Position numbers and translations under genes: made by a program
Assembly: GCF_000938305.1 (NCBI RefSeq)
Contig: NZ_JYMT01000025.1
Span: 95,695-159,694, forward strand
Length of the DNA stretch: 64,000 nt
Direction: 5' to 3'
Source of the DNA: Bradyrhizobium sp. LTSP885
GTDB lineage: Bacteria > Pseudomonadota > Alphaproteobacteria > Rhizobiales > Xanthobacteraceae
The notes under the pieces: model-generated
Told to the model about the DNA's origin: nothing
What the model saw: only the letters and a program-made list of their open reading frames with translations
Databases searched by the model: none
Shown: positions 56,075 to 64,000 of the stretch, one piece after another
How positions within the stretch are numbered: the first letter of the stretch is position 1
Layout: every line of letters starts with the position of its first letter

Positions 56075-56244
56075 GTGGTACTCCTGACATTCAACAACTT
56101 ACGCGCGCGTCAAAAAAGATTAACAGCTTCTTAATTTTCGTCAAAGCAATCGCCGCAATACAGTTAACCTGTGACCGCAAGAGTGCATTCTGCTCCGTGC
56201 GGCTACAACTTACTACAACCAATAATTGAAGATGTGGTTCCGGG

Positions 56245-58593
56245 TCAGGCGATCGATCGCGAGGGAACCACGTGCAGCTGCTCGTCGGTCCGGCGGCCGT
56301 GCGACGCGTTGAGCAGCTGGCGGATGCGCACCGCGGGAACCGGCCGGCTGAACAGGTAGCCCTGCGCCTCGGTCACTGCGCCGTCGGCGCTGATCAGCTC
56401 GAGCTGTTCGTTGGTCTCGATGCCCTCGACCACAACCGCCATGCCGAGGTCCGCGGACAGCCGCGCCACGCCGCGCAGCAGCGTCAGCGGACGGTCGCTG
56501 TCGATGCCTTCGAGGAAGGAGCGATCGATCTTGACCTTCTGCAGCGGGAAATTGTGCAGGTAGCTGAGCGACGAGTAGCCGGTGCCAAAATCATCGAGCG
56601 AGATCCGCACGCCGAGCGTCCGCAACTGCGACAGCACGTCGTGGGTCAGCTGGGTGTTGTGCAACAGCGAGGATTCGGTGATCTCGATCTCGAGCCGGTG
56701 CGCCGGCAGGCCGGAGACCTCCAGCGCATAACGCACTTCGCTCAGCACGTCGCGCTGATGGAACTGCTGCGGCGAGAAGTTGACGGCGACGCTGACCGCG
56801 TCCGGCCACTTCATGCATTCCATGCAGGCCTTGCGCAGGATCCAGCGGCCGAGGTCGACGATCAGGCCCATATCCTCGGCAACCGGAATGATGTCGACGG
56901 GCGAGACCGTGCCGCGCACCGGATGGTTCCAGCGCAGCAGCGCTTCGCAAGTGGTCACCTTGCCGGAGTTCAGGTTGATCAGCGGCTGATAGAACAGCTC
57001 GAACTCTTCGTTGGCCAGCGCCTTGCGCAGGTCGAGTTCGAGGATACGGCGGGCCTCGACGGTTTGCGCCATCTCTTCGCGGAAGAAGCAGAAGGTGCCG
57101 CGGCCGTCGGCCTTGGCGCGGTACAGCGCCATATCGGCGTTCTTGAGAAGGGTATCGGCGCTGACGCCGGGCGCCGCCATGGCGATGCCGACGCTGGCGC
57201 CGATCTCGACCAGATGGTTGTCGATCTTGTAGCGCTCGCTCAGGCGGTCGACGATGCGTCGCGCGAGCCCTGCGGCATCTTCGTGCGAATGGATGTTCTG
57301 CTGGAACACGACGAACTCGTCGCCACCGAACCGCGCGACGAAATCCTCCGGCCGCAGCATCTCGCGCAGCCGCTCGGCGACCGCGCATAAGAGCTGGTCG
57401 CCGCAGGGATGGCCGAGCGTATCGTTGACCTGCTTGAACTGGTCGAGGTCCACGAACAGCAGGGCCGAGCGCTGGTCGCCGCCATGCCGGGCAAGCAGGC
57501 GGCCGATCTCGTCGCGGAAATTGACGCGGTTGGGCAGTTCGGTCAGTTCGTCATAGCGCGCGAGGTGGCTGATCCTGGCCTCGGCGTCCTTGCGCTCGGT
57601 GATGTCTTCGACCAGCACGACGGTGCCGCCGCCGCTCATCGGCTGGAAGGTCCAGGACAACGCGCGGTTCTTGCTCGCGTCGGGATCGCTGGTGACGATG
57701 TCACCGGCTTGCGAACTCTCGATCTCGGAGAGGATCTGCCTGGCGGTCGCGGCCGAGATCGAGCCGGACAGCACGCAGGCATTGCAGACGTCAGAGGCGC
57801 CCGCGCTGCGCTGCACGAAATCCTCCGACAGCTGCATCATCTCGATGAAGCGGTGGTTCATCACCGCAAGACGCCCGTCGGCGCGGAACATGCACAATCC
57901 GTGCGGCATGTTGTTCAGGGCAGTATCGAACTGCCCGGCCAGCGCCGCTTCGCGCTCCTTGGCGATCCAGGCGTTGACGTAGATGCGCTGGAGGCTCGAG
58001 GTGAGGTGCCGGATGGCGCTGAAGAAAACAAAGCTGAGCAGCGCGAGCGCGATGTAATAGGCACCGCCGACATACGTCAGCGCCGCGATCAGGGGACCGA
58101 TCGACAGCAACAGATGAAGATGAAAGATCTGCGGCCGGCCGAAGGTACGCCCCACTCCGGCCGACGTATAGGCGACCACCGTCGTCACACAGAGCATGTG
58201 GGCGGCGGAATCCCTGGTCGTGAGCAGCACGGTGGCGCCCCAGATGCCGAGCGCAACGCCATAGGCAATCGAGCCGATCCGATAGCGCCTTTCCCAGGCC
58301 ACCGACTCCTCGACGGTGAGGCGGGAATTGCGCTGCTTGTAGCGGTACATCTGCAGCGCGCGCGCCAACCCCACCACGATGAAGAGCGGCACGCACAGCC
58401 AGCACAGCAGATCGCCGGTGACAGCCGCGATCACCGCGCCGGCAATCGCGGGGCCGAAGGCGCCAAAAATCATCGGCGCAGGATTCATGAACAGGGAATC
58501 GACCAGCGCCGCGGAGATCGTCGGCGACATCGACTGGTCCGGTTCTCCCGTCTGACTTGCAAACTGCATTGTGGGGGCGCGCGTCCTTGTCAC
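56245..58593 (-). CDS. Membrane GGDEF-EAL cyclic-di-GMP protein
   Basis: About 782 residues. The N-terminal 200 residues hold about five membrane helices, then a PAS-like segment (ALNNMPHGLCMFRADGRLAV), GGDEF (about 350-510) and EAL (about 530-770). GGDEF is intact, with the inhibitory RxxD (RPED) five residues before it. The EAL domain keeps EALLRW, EIEITE, DDFGTGYSS and VEGIET, so both activities are possible. The start is uncertain: GTG at 58593 or ATG at 58569. It lies directly downstream of tolB and upstream of the acyltransferase gene, all on the same strand. Confidence 0.85.
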   Translation of the reverse strand: MTRTRAPTMQFASQTGEPDQSMSPTISAALVDSLFMNPAPMIFGAFGPAIAGAVIAAVTGDLLCWLCVPLFIVVGLARALQMYRYKQRNSRLTVEESVAWERRYRIGSIAYGVALGIWGATVLLTTRDSAAHMLCVTTVVAYTSAGVGRTFGRPQIFHLHLLLSIGPLIAALTYVGGAYYIALALLSFVFFSAIRHLTSSLQRIYVNAWIAKEREAALAGQFDTALNNMPHGLCMFRADGRLAVMNHRFIEMMQLSEDFVQRSAGASDVCNACVLSGSISAATARQILSEIESSQAGDIVTSDPDASKNRALSWTFQPMSGGGTVVLVEDITERKDAEARISHLARYDELTELPNRVNFRDEIGRLLARHGGDQRSALLFVDLDQFKQVNDTLGHPCGDQLLCAVAERLREMLRPEDFVARFGGDEFVVFQQNIHSHEDAAGLARRIVDRLSERYKIDNHLVEIGASVGIAMAAPGVSADTLLKNADMALYRAKADGRGTFCFFREEMAQTVEARRILELDLRKALANEEFELFYQPLINLNSGKVTTCEALLRWNHPVRGTVSPVDIIPVAEDMGLIVDLGRWILRKACMECMKWPDAVSVAVNFSPQQFHQRDVLSEVRYALEVSGLPAHRLEIEITESSLLHNTQLTHDVLSQLRTLGVRISLDDFGTGYSSLSYLHNFPLQKVKIDRSFLEGIDSDRPLTLLRGVARLSADLGMAVVVEGIETNEQLELISADGAVTEAQGYLFSRPVPAVRIRQLLNASHGRRTDEQLHVVPSRSIA

Positions 58594-58753
58594 GTCGCAC
58601 TTCTACGCGCCGCAGATGAAGTCTTTCTGAGGGAACATCGTTAGCGAGTCATTGTCGCGGACCGCGCAGTGCAAAAATTTACCTGAAATATCAATCAGGT
58701 AGGCAAGAACTGCCTGATAACTACGGGGTCCCTCGTACCTTATCAGCTTCGCG

Positions 58754-60112
58754 TCACGACAACAGCGGCGACCAGGCCGGGTCGGACGCAAAACCCGGCG
58801 TCGGCACCTTCAGCTCGTTGCGGCCGGAGACGTCGACCGTGAACAGCGACGGTCCGCCGCTACCGCCGGGATCGCGGAAGAACATCACGACGCGCCCATT
58901 CGGTGCAAAGGTCGGGCCCTCATTGTGGAAGCCTGAGGTCAGGATGCGCTCGCCCGAGCCGTCGGGTTTCATGATGCCGATCGCAAACTGCCCGCCGCCC
59001 TGCTTGGTGAAGGCGATGTAGTCGCCGCGCGGCGACCACACCGGCGTCGAATAAGTGCCGTCGCCGAACGAGATGCGCTGCGCCGCGCCGCCGGTCGCCG
59101 CCATCACATAGATCTGCGGCTTGCCGCCGCGATCGGACTCGAAGCAGAGCCGCGAGCCGTCGGGCGCGTAGGACGGCGAGGTATCGATCGCGGGCGTGTC
59201 GGTCAGCCGCGTCAACTGCTTCGAGCGCAGATCCATCACGAACAGATTGGAGTTGCCGCCCTGCTGCAGGCTCATGATGACGCGCTGGCCGTCCGGCGAG
59301 AAGCGCGGCGAGAACGACATGCCCGGGAAGTTGCCGACGACCTCGCGCTGGCCGGTCTCGATGTTGAGCAGATAGACGCGCGGGTCGCCCTGCCCGAACT
59401 CCATATAGGTGATCTCCTGGGTCGACGGCGAGAAGCGCGGGGTGAGCACGAGCTCGGCGCCGCGGGTCAGATAGCGTACATTGGCGCCGTCCTGGTCCAT
59501 CAGCGCCAGCCGCTTGACGCGGCGCTCCGCGGAGCCGCTCTCGTCGACGAACACGACGCGGGTGTCGAAATAGCCCTTCTCGCCGGTCATCCGTTCATAG
59601 ATCTGGTCGGAGATGATGTGCGCGATGCGCCGCCAGTAATCAGCGGAGGTGTCGTAAGCGTTGCCGGCGAGCTGCTGGCCGGTGTTGACGTCATAGAGGC
59701 GGAATTCCGCCTTGACGCGCCCGTTGGCCTGCCGCGTCATGCGTCCCATCACCAGCGCCTGCGCGTTGATGCTCTTCCAGTTGTTCAAATTGGGCGCCGC
59801 GTCGATGTTGACCTGCTTCTCGATATAGGCCGCCTGGTCGATCGGCGCGAACAATCCGCTGCGCTTGAGATTGTTGGTGATCACCTGCGTGACCCCGACG
59901 CCGACTTCGGCATCGCCCGGCGTGCCGGCGGCGAAATTTGGGATCGCGATCGGCAGCGGCGCGAAGTCGCCTTCGGGGATGATAACCTTCTTCGGCCCCT
60001 GAGCCCACGCGCTGCGGCTTCCCGCGAGCGCGCCGAGCGCGGCCATCCCGGAAATCATCTGCCGGCGGTCCAGCCGAAACGCCATCGCACGCAAATTATC
60101 TTTGTCGGTCAT
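58754..60112 (-). CDS. tolB: Tol-Pal system protein TolB
   Basis: 452 residues, periplasmic. The signal peptide contains a twin-Arg-like DRRQMISG and ends near SAWAQ. An N-terminal domain (about 35-170) is followed by a beta-propeller (TPRFSPSTQEITYMEFGQGD, SPDGQRVIMSL, etc.). TolB binds Pal and TolA in the envelope constriction system. ATG 60112 is preferred; ATG 60085 (MAFRLDRR) and a TTG at 60142 are other choices. It follows tolA. Confidence 0.93.
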   Translation of the reverse strand: MTDKDNLRAMAFRLDRRQMISGMAALGALAGSRSAWAQGPKKVIIPEGDFAPLPIAIPNFAAGTPGDAEVGVGVTQVITNNLKRSGLFAPIDQAAYIEKQVNIDAAPNLNNWKSINAQALVMGRMTRQANGRVKAEFRLYDVNTGQQLAGNAYDTSADYWRRIAHIISDQIYERMTGEKGYFDTRVVFVDESGSAERRVKRLALMDQDGANVRYLTRGAELVLTPRFSPSTQEITYMEFGQGDPRVYLLNIETGQREVVGNFPGMSFSPRFSPDGQRVIMSLQQGGNSNLFVMDLRSKQLTRLTDTPAIDTSPSYAPDGSRLCFESDRGGKPQIYVMAATGGAAQRISFGDGTYSTPVWSPRGDYIAFTKQGGGQFAIGIMKPDGSGERILTSGFHNEGPTFAPNGRVVMFFRDPGGSGGPSLFTVDVSGRNELKVPTPGFASDPAWSPLLS

Positions 60113-60157
60113 TGTCAGGAGACTTTGTTTGCTATTGGCCAAGCGACGCGGTCGCCC

Positions 60158-61093
60158 TCAGGTCTTTCGCTCTGTGAACACCGGCGCAAAATATTTCCAT
60201 TCCTCGAAGAAGGCCGCCGGCAGATTGTACGGCTGGCATTGGATGATCGCCCGCAGCGCACTCTCCTGGTAGACGCGCAGATAAGGTGTCGCCGGCGTGC
60301 CTTCCGGCACCGGCATGCCTTCGAGCGTTCCGTCGCGCTTCAATTTGATATCGAATACGGCCTCGGTCTGCTGCGCCTCGATGCCGCCATAGGGCTTCTT
60401 CCAGCAGCGTTCGACCTGCTGCTTGAACATCGCGCCCCAGGTCGCGGAATTGTCGGCGGCCTTGCCCTTCGACGTGCCGAGCGAGGCGTTGGAATTCAGC
60501 GTGTCGCCGGTCGCCGCCGTACGCGTCGGATCGGTCTTGCTGATCAGCTCGGCGATCTTGCTCTGGTCGAAGGTACGCTCCTTCGGCTTCTGCTCCGGCG
60601 GCGGCTTGGCGGCCTGCTGCACCGGCTTCGGCGGCGGCTTCTTCTCTTCCTTCTTGATCGCTTCGGCGATCGGATCGGGCTTCACCGGATCGGGCTTCTT
60701 CTCGACCGGCTTCGGCTCTTCCTTCGGCTTGTTCTCGACCTTCTTCGGCGGATCCGGTTTCTTCTCTTCCGGCTTCTCCTCCACCTTCGGCGTCGGCGGC
60801 GGCGCGGTCTCGGTCACGACCGGCGGCTTCTTGTCGTCGATCTTGCCGACCGTGTCGTCGATCGGCTTGGCGTCGGCGACCTTCTCGACCAGCGGCTTGG
60901 GATTTTCCTTCTTGCCGTCTTTCAGTCCGGCCATGACATGGGACAGCTGATCGGGGGAGATCACGTCGACGGCGACGGAATCTTCTTCCGGCATGACAAA
61001 AGCCCTGGTCGAAAACGTCACGAGGCCCCACCCGATCACGACGAGGTGCAGGACAATCGACGCCGCCAGTGTCTTGTCGACCTTGACCTTCAA
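60158..61093 (-). CDS. tolA: Tol-Pal system protein TolA
   Basis: 311 residues: one N-terminal membrane helix (LAASIVLHLVVIGWGLVTF), a long Lys/Pro/Glu-rich central domain (about 60-180) that spans the periplasm, and a compact C-terminal domain (about 215-305) with two Cys (ERCWKKPYGG, ALRAIIQCQPY), which contacts TolB and Pal. The central domain is short compared with E. coli TolA (421 residues). It is between tolR and tolB. Confidence 0.93.
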   Translation of the reverse strand: MKVKVDKTLAASIVLHLVVIGWGLVTFSTRAFVMPEEDSVAVDVISPDQLSHVMAGLKDGKKENPKPLVEKVADAKPIDDTVGKIDDKKPPVVTETAPPPTPKVEEKPEEKKPDPPKKVENKPKEEPKPVEKKPDPVKPDPIAEAIKKEEKKPPPKPVQQAAKPPPEQKPKERTFDQSKIAELISKTDPTRTAATGDTLNSNASLGTSKGKAADNSATWGAMFKQQVERCWKKPYGGIEAQQTEAVFDIKLKRDGTLEGMPVPEGTPATPYLRVYQESALRAIIQCQPYNLPAAFFEEWKYFAPVFTERKT

Positions 61094-61128
61094 ATCAGGC
61101 TTCCCCGTGCCGCTCGCCGCACATGGCC

Positions 61129-61596
61129 TTAAGACCCGCCTTCCGGGATGATGACGATATTCGCCTTGTAGTTGGCGGCCCGGATCTCCCCGAGCAATTT
61201 CATCATGTCAGTGTAACAGACGTCCTTGTCGCCGCGCAGGTAAACCACGCTTTCGGCGTCCGATCGGGTCTCCCGGATTGCCTTGATCTTGGGCAGCAGG
61301 TCGGCTGCGGCGATCGGCGCATCGCCGAGATAAAGATCAACGCTTGAATTGCAGCTGCCGCCGGTGCGCTTGACCGACAGCGTCAAGGGCGGCGCGTTCG
61401 ACGAGATCGACTTGCCACCGCTGGCGACCGGCAGGTCGATGTCGATGCTCGAGGTCATCAGCGGCGCCGCCACCATGAAGATGATCAGCAGCACCAGCAT
61501 CACGTCGACCATCGGCGTGACGTTGATCTCGGCCATCACAGGCTTGCGCCCGCGGCGTCCGCCACGGCCGGACGGACCTGCTACGCTCATCGCCAT
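61129..61596 (-). CDS. tolR: Biopolymer transport protein TolR
   Basis: 155 residues. Membrane helix (VMLVLLIIFMVAAPLM) with the proton-path Asp in PMVDVML near residue 31, preceded by a basic cytoplasmic Gly/Arg-rich segment. The C-terminal ExbD/TolR domain is complete. It forms the proton-driven motor with TolQ. ATG 61596 or the ATG two codons later is the start. It is between tolQ and tolA. Confidence 0.94.
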   Translation of the reverse strand: MAMSVAGPSGRGGRRGRKPVMAEINVTPMVDVMLVLLIIFMVAAPLMTSSIDIDLPVASGGKSISSNAPPLTLSVKRTGGSCNSSVDLYLGDAPIAAADLLPKIKAIRETRSDAESVVYLRGDKDVCYTDMMKLLGEIRAANYKANIVIIPEGGS

Positions 61597-61630
61597 GATT
61601 GTGCGCTCACAAGGCTAATCATTCTGTCCC

Positions 61631-62344
61631 TCAACCCCGTTCGTCGATCTGACGCGACAGGATGGCGGAGAATTCATCGGCGAATCCCTCCAGGCGCTGG
61701 GCCTGCCGGTTCACCTCGGAAATGAACTTATTGTAGAAAATAGTCGCCGGAATTGCGGCGATCAGGCCGATCGCGGTAGCAAATAGCGCTTCCGCGATGC
61801 CGGGCGCCACCACCGCCAGCGAGGTGTTTTTCGAAGCCGCGATCGACTGGAAGCTCGACATGATGCCCCAGACGGTGCCGAACAGGCCGACAAAGGGGCC
61901 GGCCGAACCGACGGTCGCCAGCACCAGCAGCCGCCGCTCCAGCCGCTCCACCTCACGGGAGATCGAGACGTTCATGACCTTCTCGATCCGGGCCTGAAGG
62001 CCGGCAAAGGAGCGCGACTGGCCGTCGAAGGAGCGTTTCCATTCCCGCATCGCCGCCACGAAACAGGCCGCCATCGACTGGGTCGGCTTGGCCGACAGCG
62101 TCCGGTAGAGCTCCTCGATCGACTGGCCGGACCAAAACGCCTGCTCGAAGCGGTCCATGGCGCGCTTGGTGCGGGCATAAAGCAGGATCTTGTCGATCGC
62201 GATCGCCCAGACCCAGACCGAGCAGGACAACAATCCCAGCATGACCGCCTTCACGACCCAATGGGCTTGCAAAAACAAGGCGATCAGCGACACATCGCTC
62301 GATGCCAGGGGCAGAGCAGATTGAGCCACGTCGGCGGGATTCAT
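61631..62344 (-). CDS. tolQ: Tol-Pal motor protein TolQ
   Basis: 237 residues, three membrane helices (about 22-42, 140-160 and 175-195). The MotA/TolQ/ExbB signature is present (TVGSAGPFVGLFGTVWGIM). TolQ is the stator of the proton-driven Tol motor. ATG 62344 follows GAGAGGAAA; the 28-residue upstream extension is spurious. In most alphaproteobacteria ruvCAB and ybgC precede tolQ, but here an IS lies about 410 bases upstream. Confidence 0.95.
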   Translation of the reverse strand: MNPADVAQSALPLASSDVSLIALFLQAHWVVKAVMLGLLSCSVWVWAIAIDKILLYARTKRAMDRFEQAFWSGQSIEELYRTLSAKPTQSMAACFVAAMREWKRSFDGQSRSFAGLQARIEKVMNVSISREVERLERRLLVLATVGSAGPFVGLFGTVWGIMSSFQSIAASKNTSLAVVAPGIAEALFATAIGLIAAIPATIFYNKFISEVNRQAQRLEGFADEFSAILSRQIDERG

Positions 62345-62757
62345 CGGCAATTTCCTCTCAACGCAAGTGTCCCCATCGGCGGTCCGCAAATCGGTAGCGG
62401 TTCCACGGCATCGCGCCGGGCGCGGCAAAAACTGCGCGAGAGCCTTTTACATCTGTCGCATTGGGGGGCCCGTCCAAAGCCGGGCCCTGCTTCCCCTGCC
62501 AACATGTCAAAACGAGGGCTTTTCGCGCGGCATTCCGACCCTAACCAAACGCTAATCATGGTTAAGGTGAAGTTACCAAAGGAAGATTCCGGGGCGGGAA
62601 ACGCCGCGAGGTGAGCTGGTTGCGGGGTTCCATGGGGGCGGATGCTGTCCCTTTCGAGGACCGAGCGACGCCACACCCACAGCCGTCGTCCCGGCGCAGG
62701 CCCATAGGCGCTAAAATAGGATTTGCGCGTTGGATTTACGTGTGATTCCAAGAAGAG
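62345..62757. other. tolQ upstream region up to the IS transposase start
   Basis: 413 bases without a supported gene. It contains a GC hairpin (GGGCCCG / CGGGCCC, 62466-62487), a CtrA-like box (62562-62576), and from about 62690 on probably the left end of the insertion sequence. The exact IS boundary and its terminal repeat could not be fixed. Confidence 0.5.
62562..62576 (-). promoter_or_regulatory. CtrA-like box upstream of tolQ
   Basis: On the minus strand GTAA, seven bases, TTAA, followed by CCAT; the plus strand reads TTAA-N7-TTAC. It is about 220 bases before tolQ and has the same form as the box before the DUF882 gene. Binding is inference. Confidence 0.35.
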
Positions 62758-64000
62758 ATGAGAAACGAATCGCTTGTGAACGAAGACTGGGCGCGTGTTG
62801 TTTCGCGGCTGGGCGGAGCTGAGGCTCTGGAGGCTGGCGCGCGGGAGACGAAGGCGTTTGTTCGCCCGCGCGAGATCAGCAATGCAGTCGATCTGCTGCG
62901 GCTGATCCTTGCGTATTGCCTGGGCACGAGAGGTCTGCGGTTGACGGCGGCATGGGCGACTTCGGTGGGCCTTGTCGATATCTCCAACGTGGCTCTGTTA
63001 TACCGGCTGCGTCAGTCCGGGGATTGGCTTGCACAGCTGATAGGCCGGGCACTTGCGAGCGGTGCGCCGAAGGCAAGCCGCGGTCGACTGATCCGCATCG
63101 TTGACGCCACGACGGTCCCAAAAGCTGGAACCGGCGGCAGGCAGAAGAATGCGGTGTGGCGCATCCACAGTGCGTTCGATCTTCCGCAAGAACGTTTTGG
63201 TCACTTCGAGCTGACCGACGAACGCGCGGGCGAGACGCTGGACCGGATCCCGCTGATTGCCGGCGAGATCCGTCTTGCCGACCGCGCCTATCTGCAGCCG
63301 GAGCGCATGGCGTATCTGGTCGAGGCCGGTGCGGACTTCGTGATCCGCTCGGGCTGGAAGAGCGCTTGTTGGCTGGATCGCAAAGGCAATCTGATCGATC
63401 TCGTCGCCGAACTGCGCAAGGCCGCGGCACGCGGCATCATCGACCGGCCGATCTGGGTAAAACGCAAGTCTGGTGGAGCACCGCTTGCTGTGCGTTTGGT
63501 TGCCGTCAAGAAACCTGCAGATGCGGCTCAGGCTGCACGGCGCAAGGCACGCAGGACGGCTCAGAAGGGAGGCCATCGTCTCTCCAGGCAAACGCTTGAT
63601 GCTGCGGATTGGGTGATCCTGGTGACCTCGCTCAAGCCCGAGGACTTCACAACCGCTGATCTGCTTGCCCTTTACCGGCTGCGATGGCGGATCGAACTCG
63701 GCTTCAAGCGGCTGAAGAGCCTGATTGGCTTGAAAGGACCTCCAGGAACTGACGAGCGGTCTGCCAGACCCCATATCCTCGCTCACCTGCTGATCATTCT
63801 TCTGCTCGAGCCGCTTGTCGACGAACTCGAGGACTCTCCCCGCTTGGCCGAAGCCGCCTAACCAGACCTGCAGCATGGCGCCTGCTCCGTCAGCTCATCG
63901 CCTCCCTGCTCCAAGCCATCATTCCCCAGCCCACAATCGCGCGTCTGCGCAGAGCCAGCCTCGCTCTCCAACGACATCTGCGCGAGCCTCCCAGACGTAA
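62700..64000 (+). mobile_element. IS4-type insertion sequence, right end beyond window
   Basis: The element is defined by its transposase gene, which runs on toward the window end. The left boundary is estimated to lie between tolQ's leader and 62757; no terminal inverted repeat or target duplication could be verified because the right end is off-window. It probably separates tolQ from genes that normally precede it. Confidence 0.6.
62758..63861 (+). CDS. IS4 family transposase, frameshifted near the C-terminus
   Basis: 367 residues in the first frame. DDE catalytic residues are likely Asp in IVDATTVPK, Asp in LADRAYLQPE and Glu in the YRLRWRIELGFKRLK block, which is the IS4-type Y-R-E-K signature. 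After ELEDSPRLAEAA the frame stops, but another frame from about 63835 to the window end reads on as a plausible transposase C-terminus (LLRQLIASLLQAI, QRHLREPPRR). The break falls in a CCCC run (63838-63841), so either one C is lost or the two frames join by slippage. The start is the ATG at 62758. Confidence 0.82.
   Translation: MRNESLVNEDWARVVSRLGGAEALEAGARETKAFVRPREISNAVDLLRLILAYCLGTRGLRLTAAWATSVGLVDISNVALLYRLRQSGDWLAQLIGRALASGAPKASRGRLIRIVDATTVPKAGTGGRQKNAVWRIHSAFDLPQERFGHFELTDERAGETLDRIPLIAGEIRLADRAYLQPERMAYLVEAGADFVIRSGWKSACWLDRKGNLIDLVAELRKAAARGIIDRPIWVKRKSGGAPLAVRLVAVKKPADAAQAARRKARRTAQKGGHRLSRQTLDAADWVILVTSLKPEDFTTADLLALYRLRWRIELGFKRLKSLIGLKGPPGTDERSARPHILAHLLIILLLEPLVDELEDSPRLAEAA

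Noticed and set aside
57409..58644. 411-residue plus-strand frame
   Set aside because: Antisense shadow of the GGDEF-EAL gene with no ribosome-binding site or domain.
59618..61132. 504-residue plus-strand frame over tolA and tolB
   Set aside because: Leu/Arg-rich stretches come from reading the Lys/Pro/Glu repeats of tolA on the opposite strand; tolA and tolB are certain.

Overview
The window is a 64 kb piece of a high-GC alphaproteobacterial chromosome, almost certainly Bradyrhizobium or a very close relative (Nitrobacteraceae, Rhizobiales). The reasons are the two-piece PntAA/PntAB/PntB transhydrogenase next to a tiny aa3-oxidase subunit IV, GapR (DUF2312), the DUF1244, DUF1036 and pyk neighbourhood, a split tol-pal locus, and interspersed palindromic repeats I remember from Bradyrhizobium genomes. 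No rRNA, tRNA or CRISPR array was seen. It is mostly core chromosome. The only mobile element is an IS4-type insertion at the right edge.

Layout: 1-3.2 kb is a polyamine-type ABC importer (potG-potH-potI, minus strand) without a binding protein, followed by a small membrane protein. 3.3-12.4 kb holds a TPR protein, GlpD, an ABC-F ATPase with an attenuator-like leader (small leader ORF plus hairpins), a PAS-GGDEF-EAL protein and an L2HGDH-like oxidoreductase. 12.5-14.5 kb is a run of tiny conserved proteins and a diguanylate cyclase. 14.6-17.6 kb is purEK, aqpZ and rpsU. 17.7-22 kb has a TPR lipoprotein, a cupin, a ChaA-type antiporter and a hydrolase. 22-25.3 kb is the transhydrogenase operon with a CoxIV-type peptide. 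25.4-26.1 kb is a Doc/AbrB toxin-antitoxin pair with a palindromic operator. 26.1-29.6 kb has an M3 oligopeptidase and an NtrC-type regulator. 29.9-34.1 kb is an L,D-transpeptidase plus DUF882 cell-wall pair. 34.2-40.7 kb has gapR, DUF1244, DUF1036-pyk, osmC, a TetR regulator and a polytopic membrane protein.

40.7-48.2 kb is the most striking block. nrdAB (minus) and metE (plus) are divergent, and each sits behind its own cobalamin riboswitch. Both encode B12-independent enzymes, so vitamin B12 should shut off both together. NrdB has Phe in place of the radical Tyr and Glu in place of the first Asp ligand, the signature of class Ic (Mn/Fe) ribonucleotide reductase. 48.2-53.2 kb carries an ABC substrate-binding protein, a DUF3052 protein, ftsH and tilS. 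53.2-62.4 kb is the tol-pal region (tolQRAB ... pal-cpoB), in which a GGDEF-EAL protein and a LuxI/FeeM-like N-acyltransferase lie between tolB and pal. The IS4-type transposase with a frameshifted C-terminus lies upstream of tolQ.

Start codons were chosen by Shine-Dalgarno fit and family length. Function calls rest on visible motifs and remembered family features. No database search was run.
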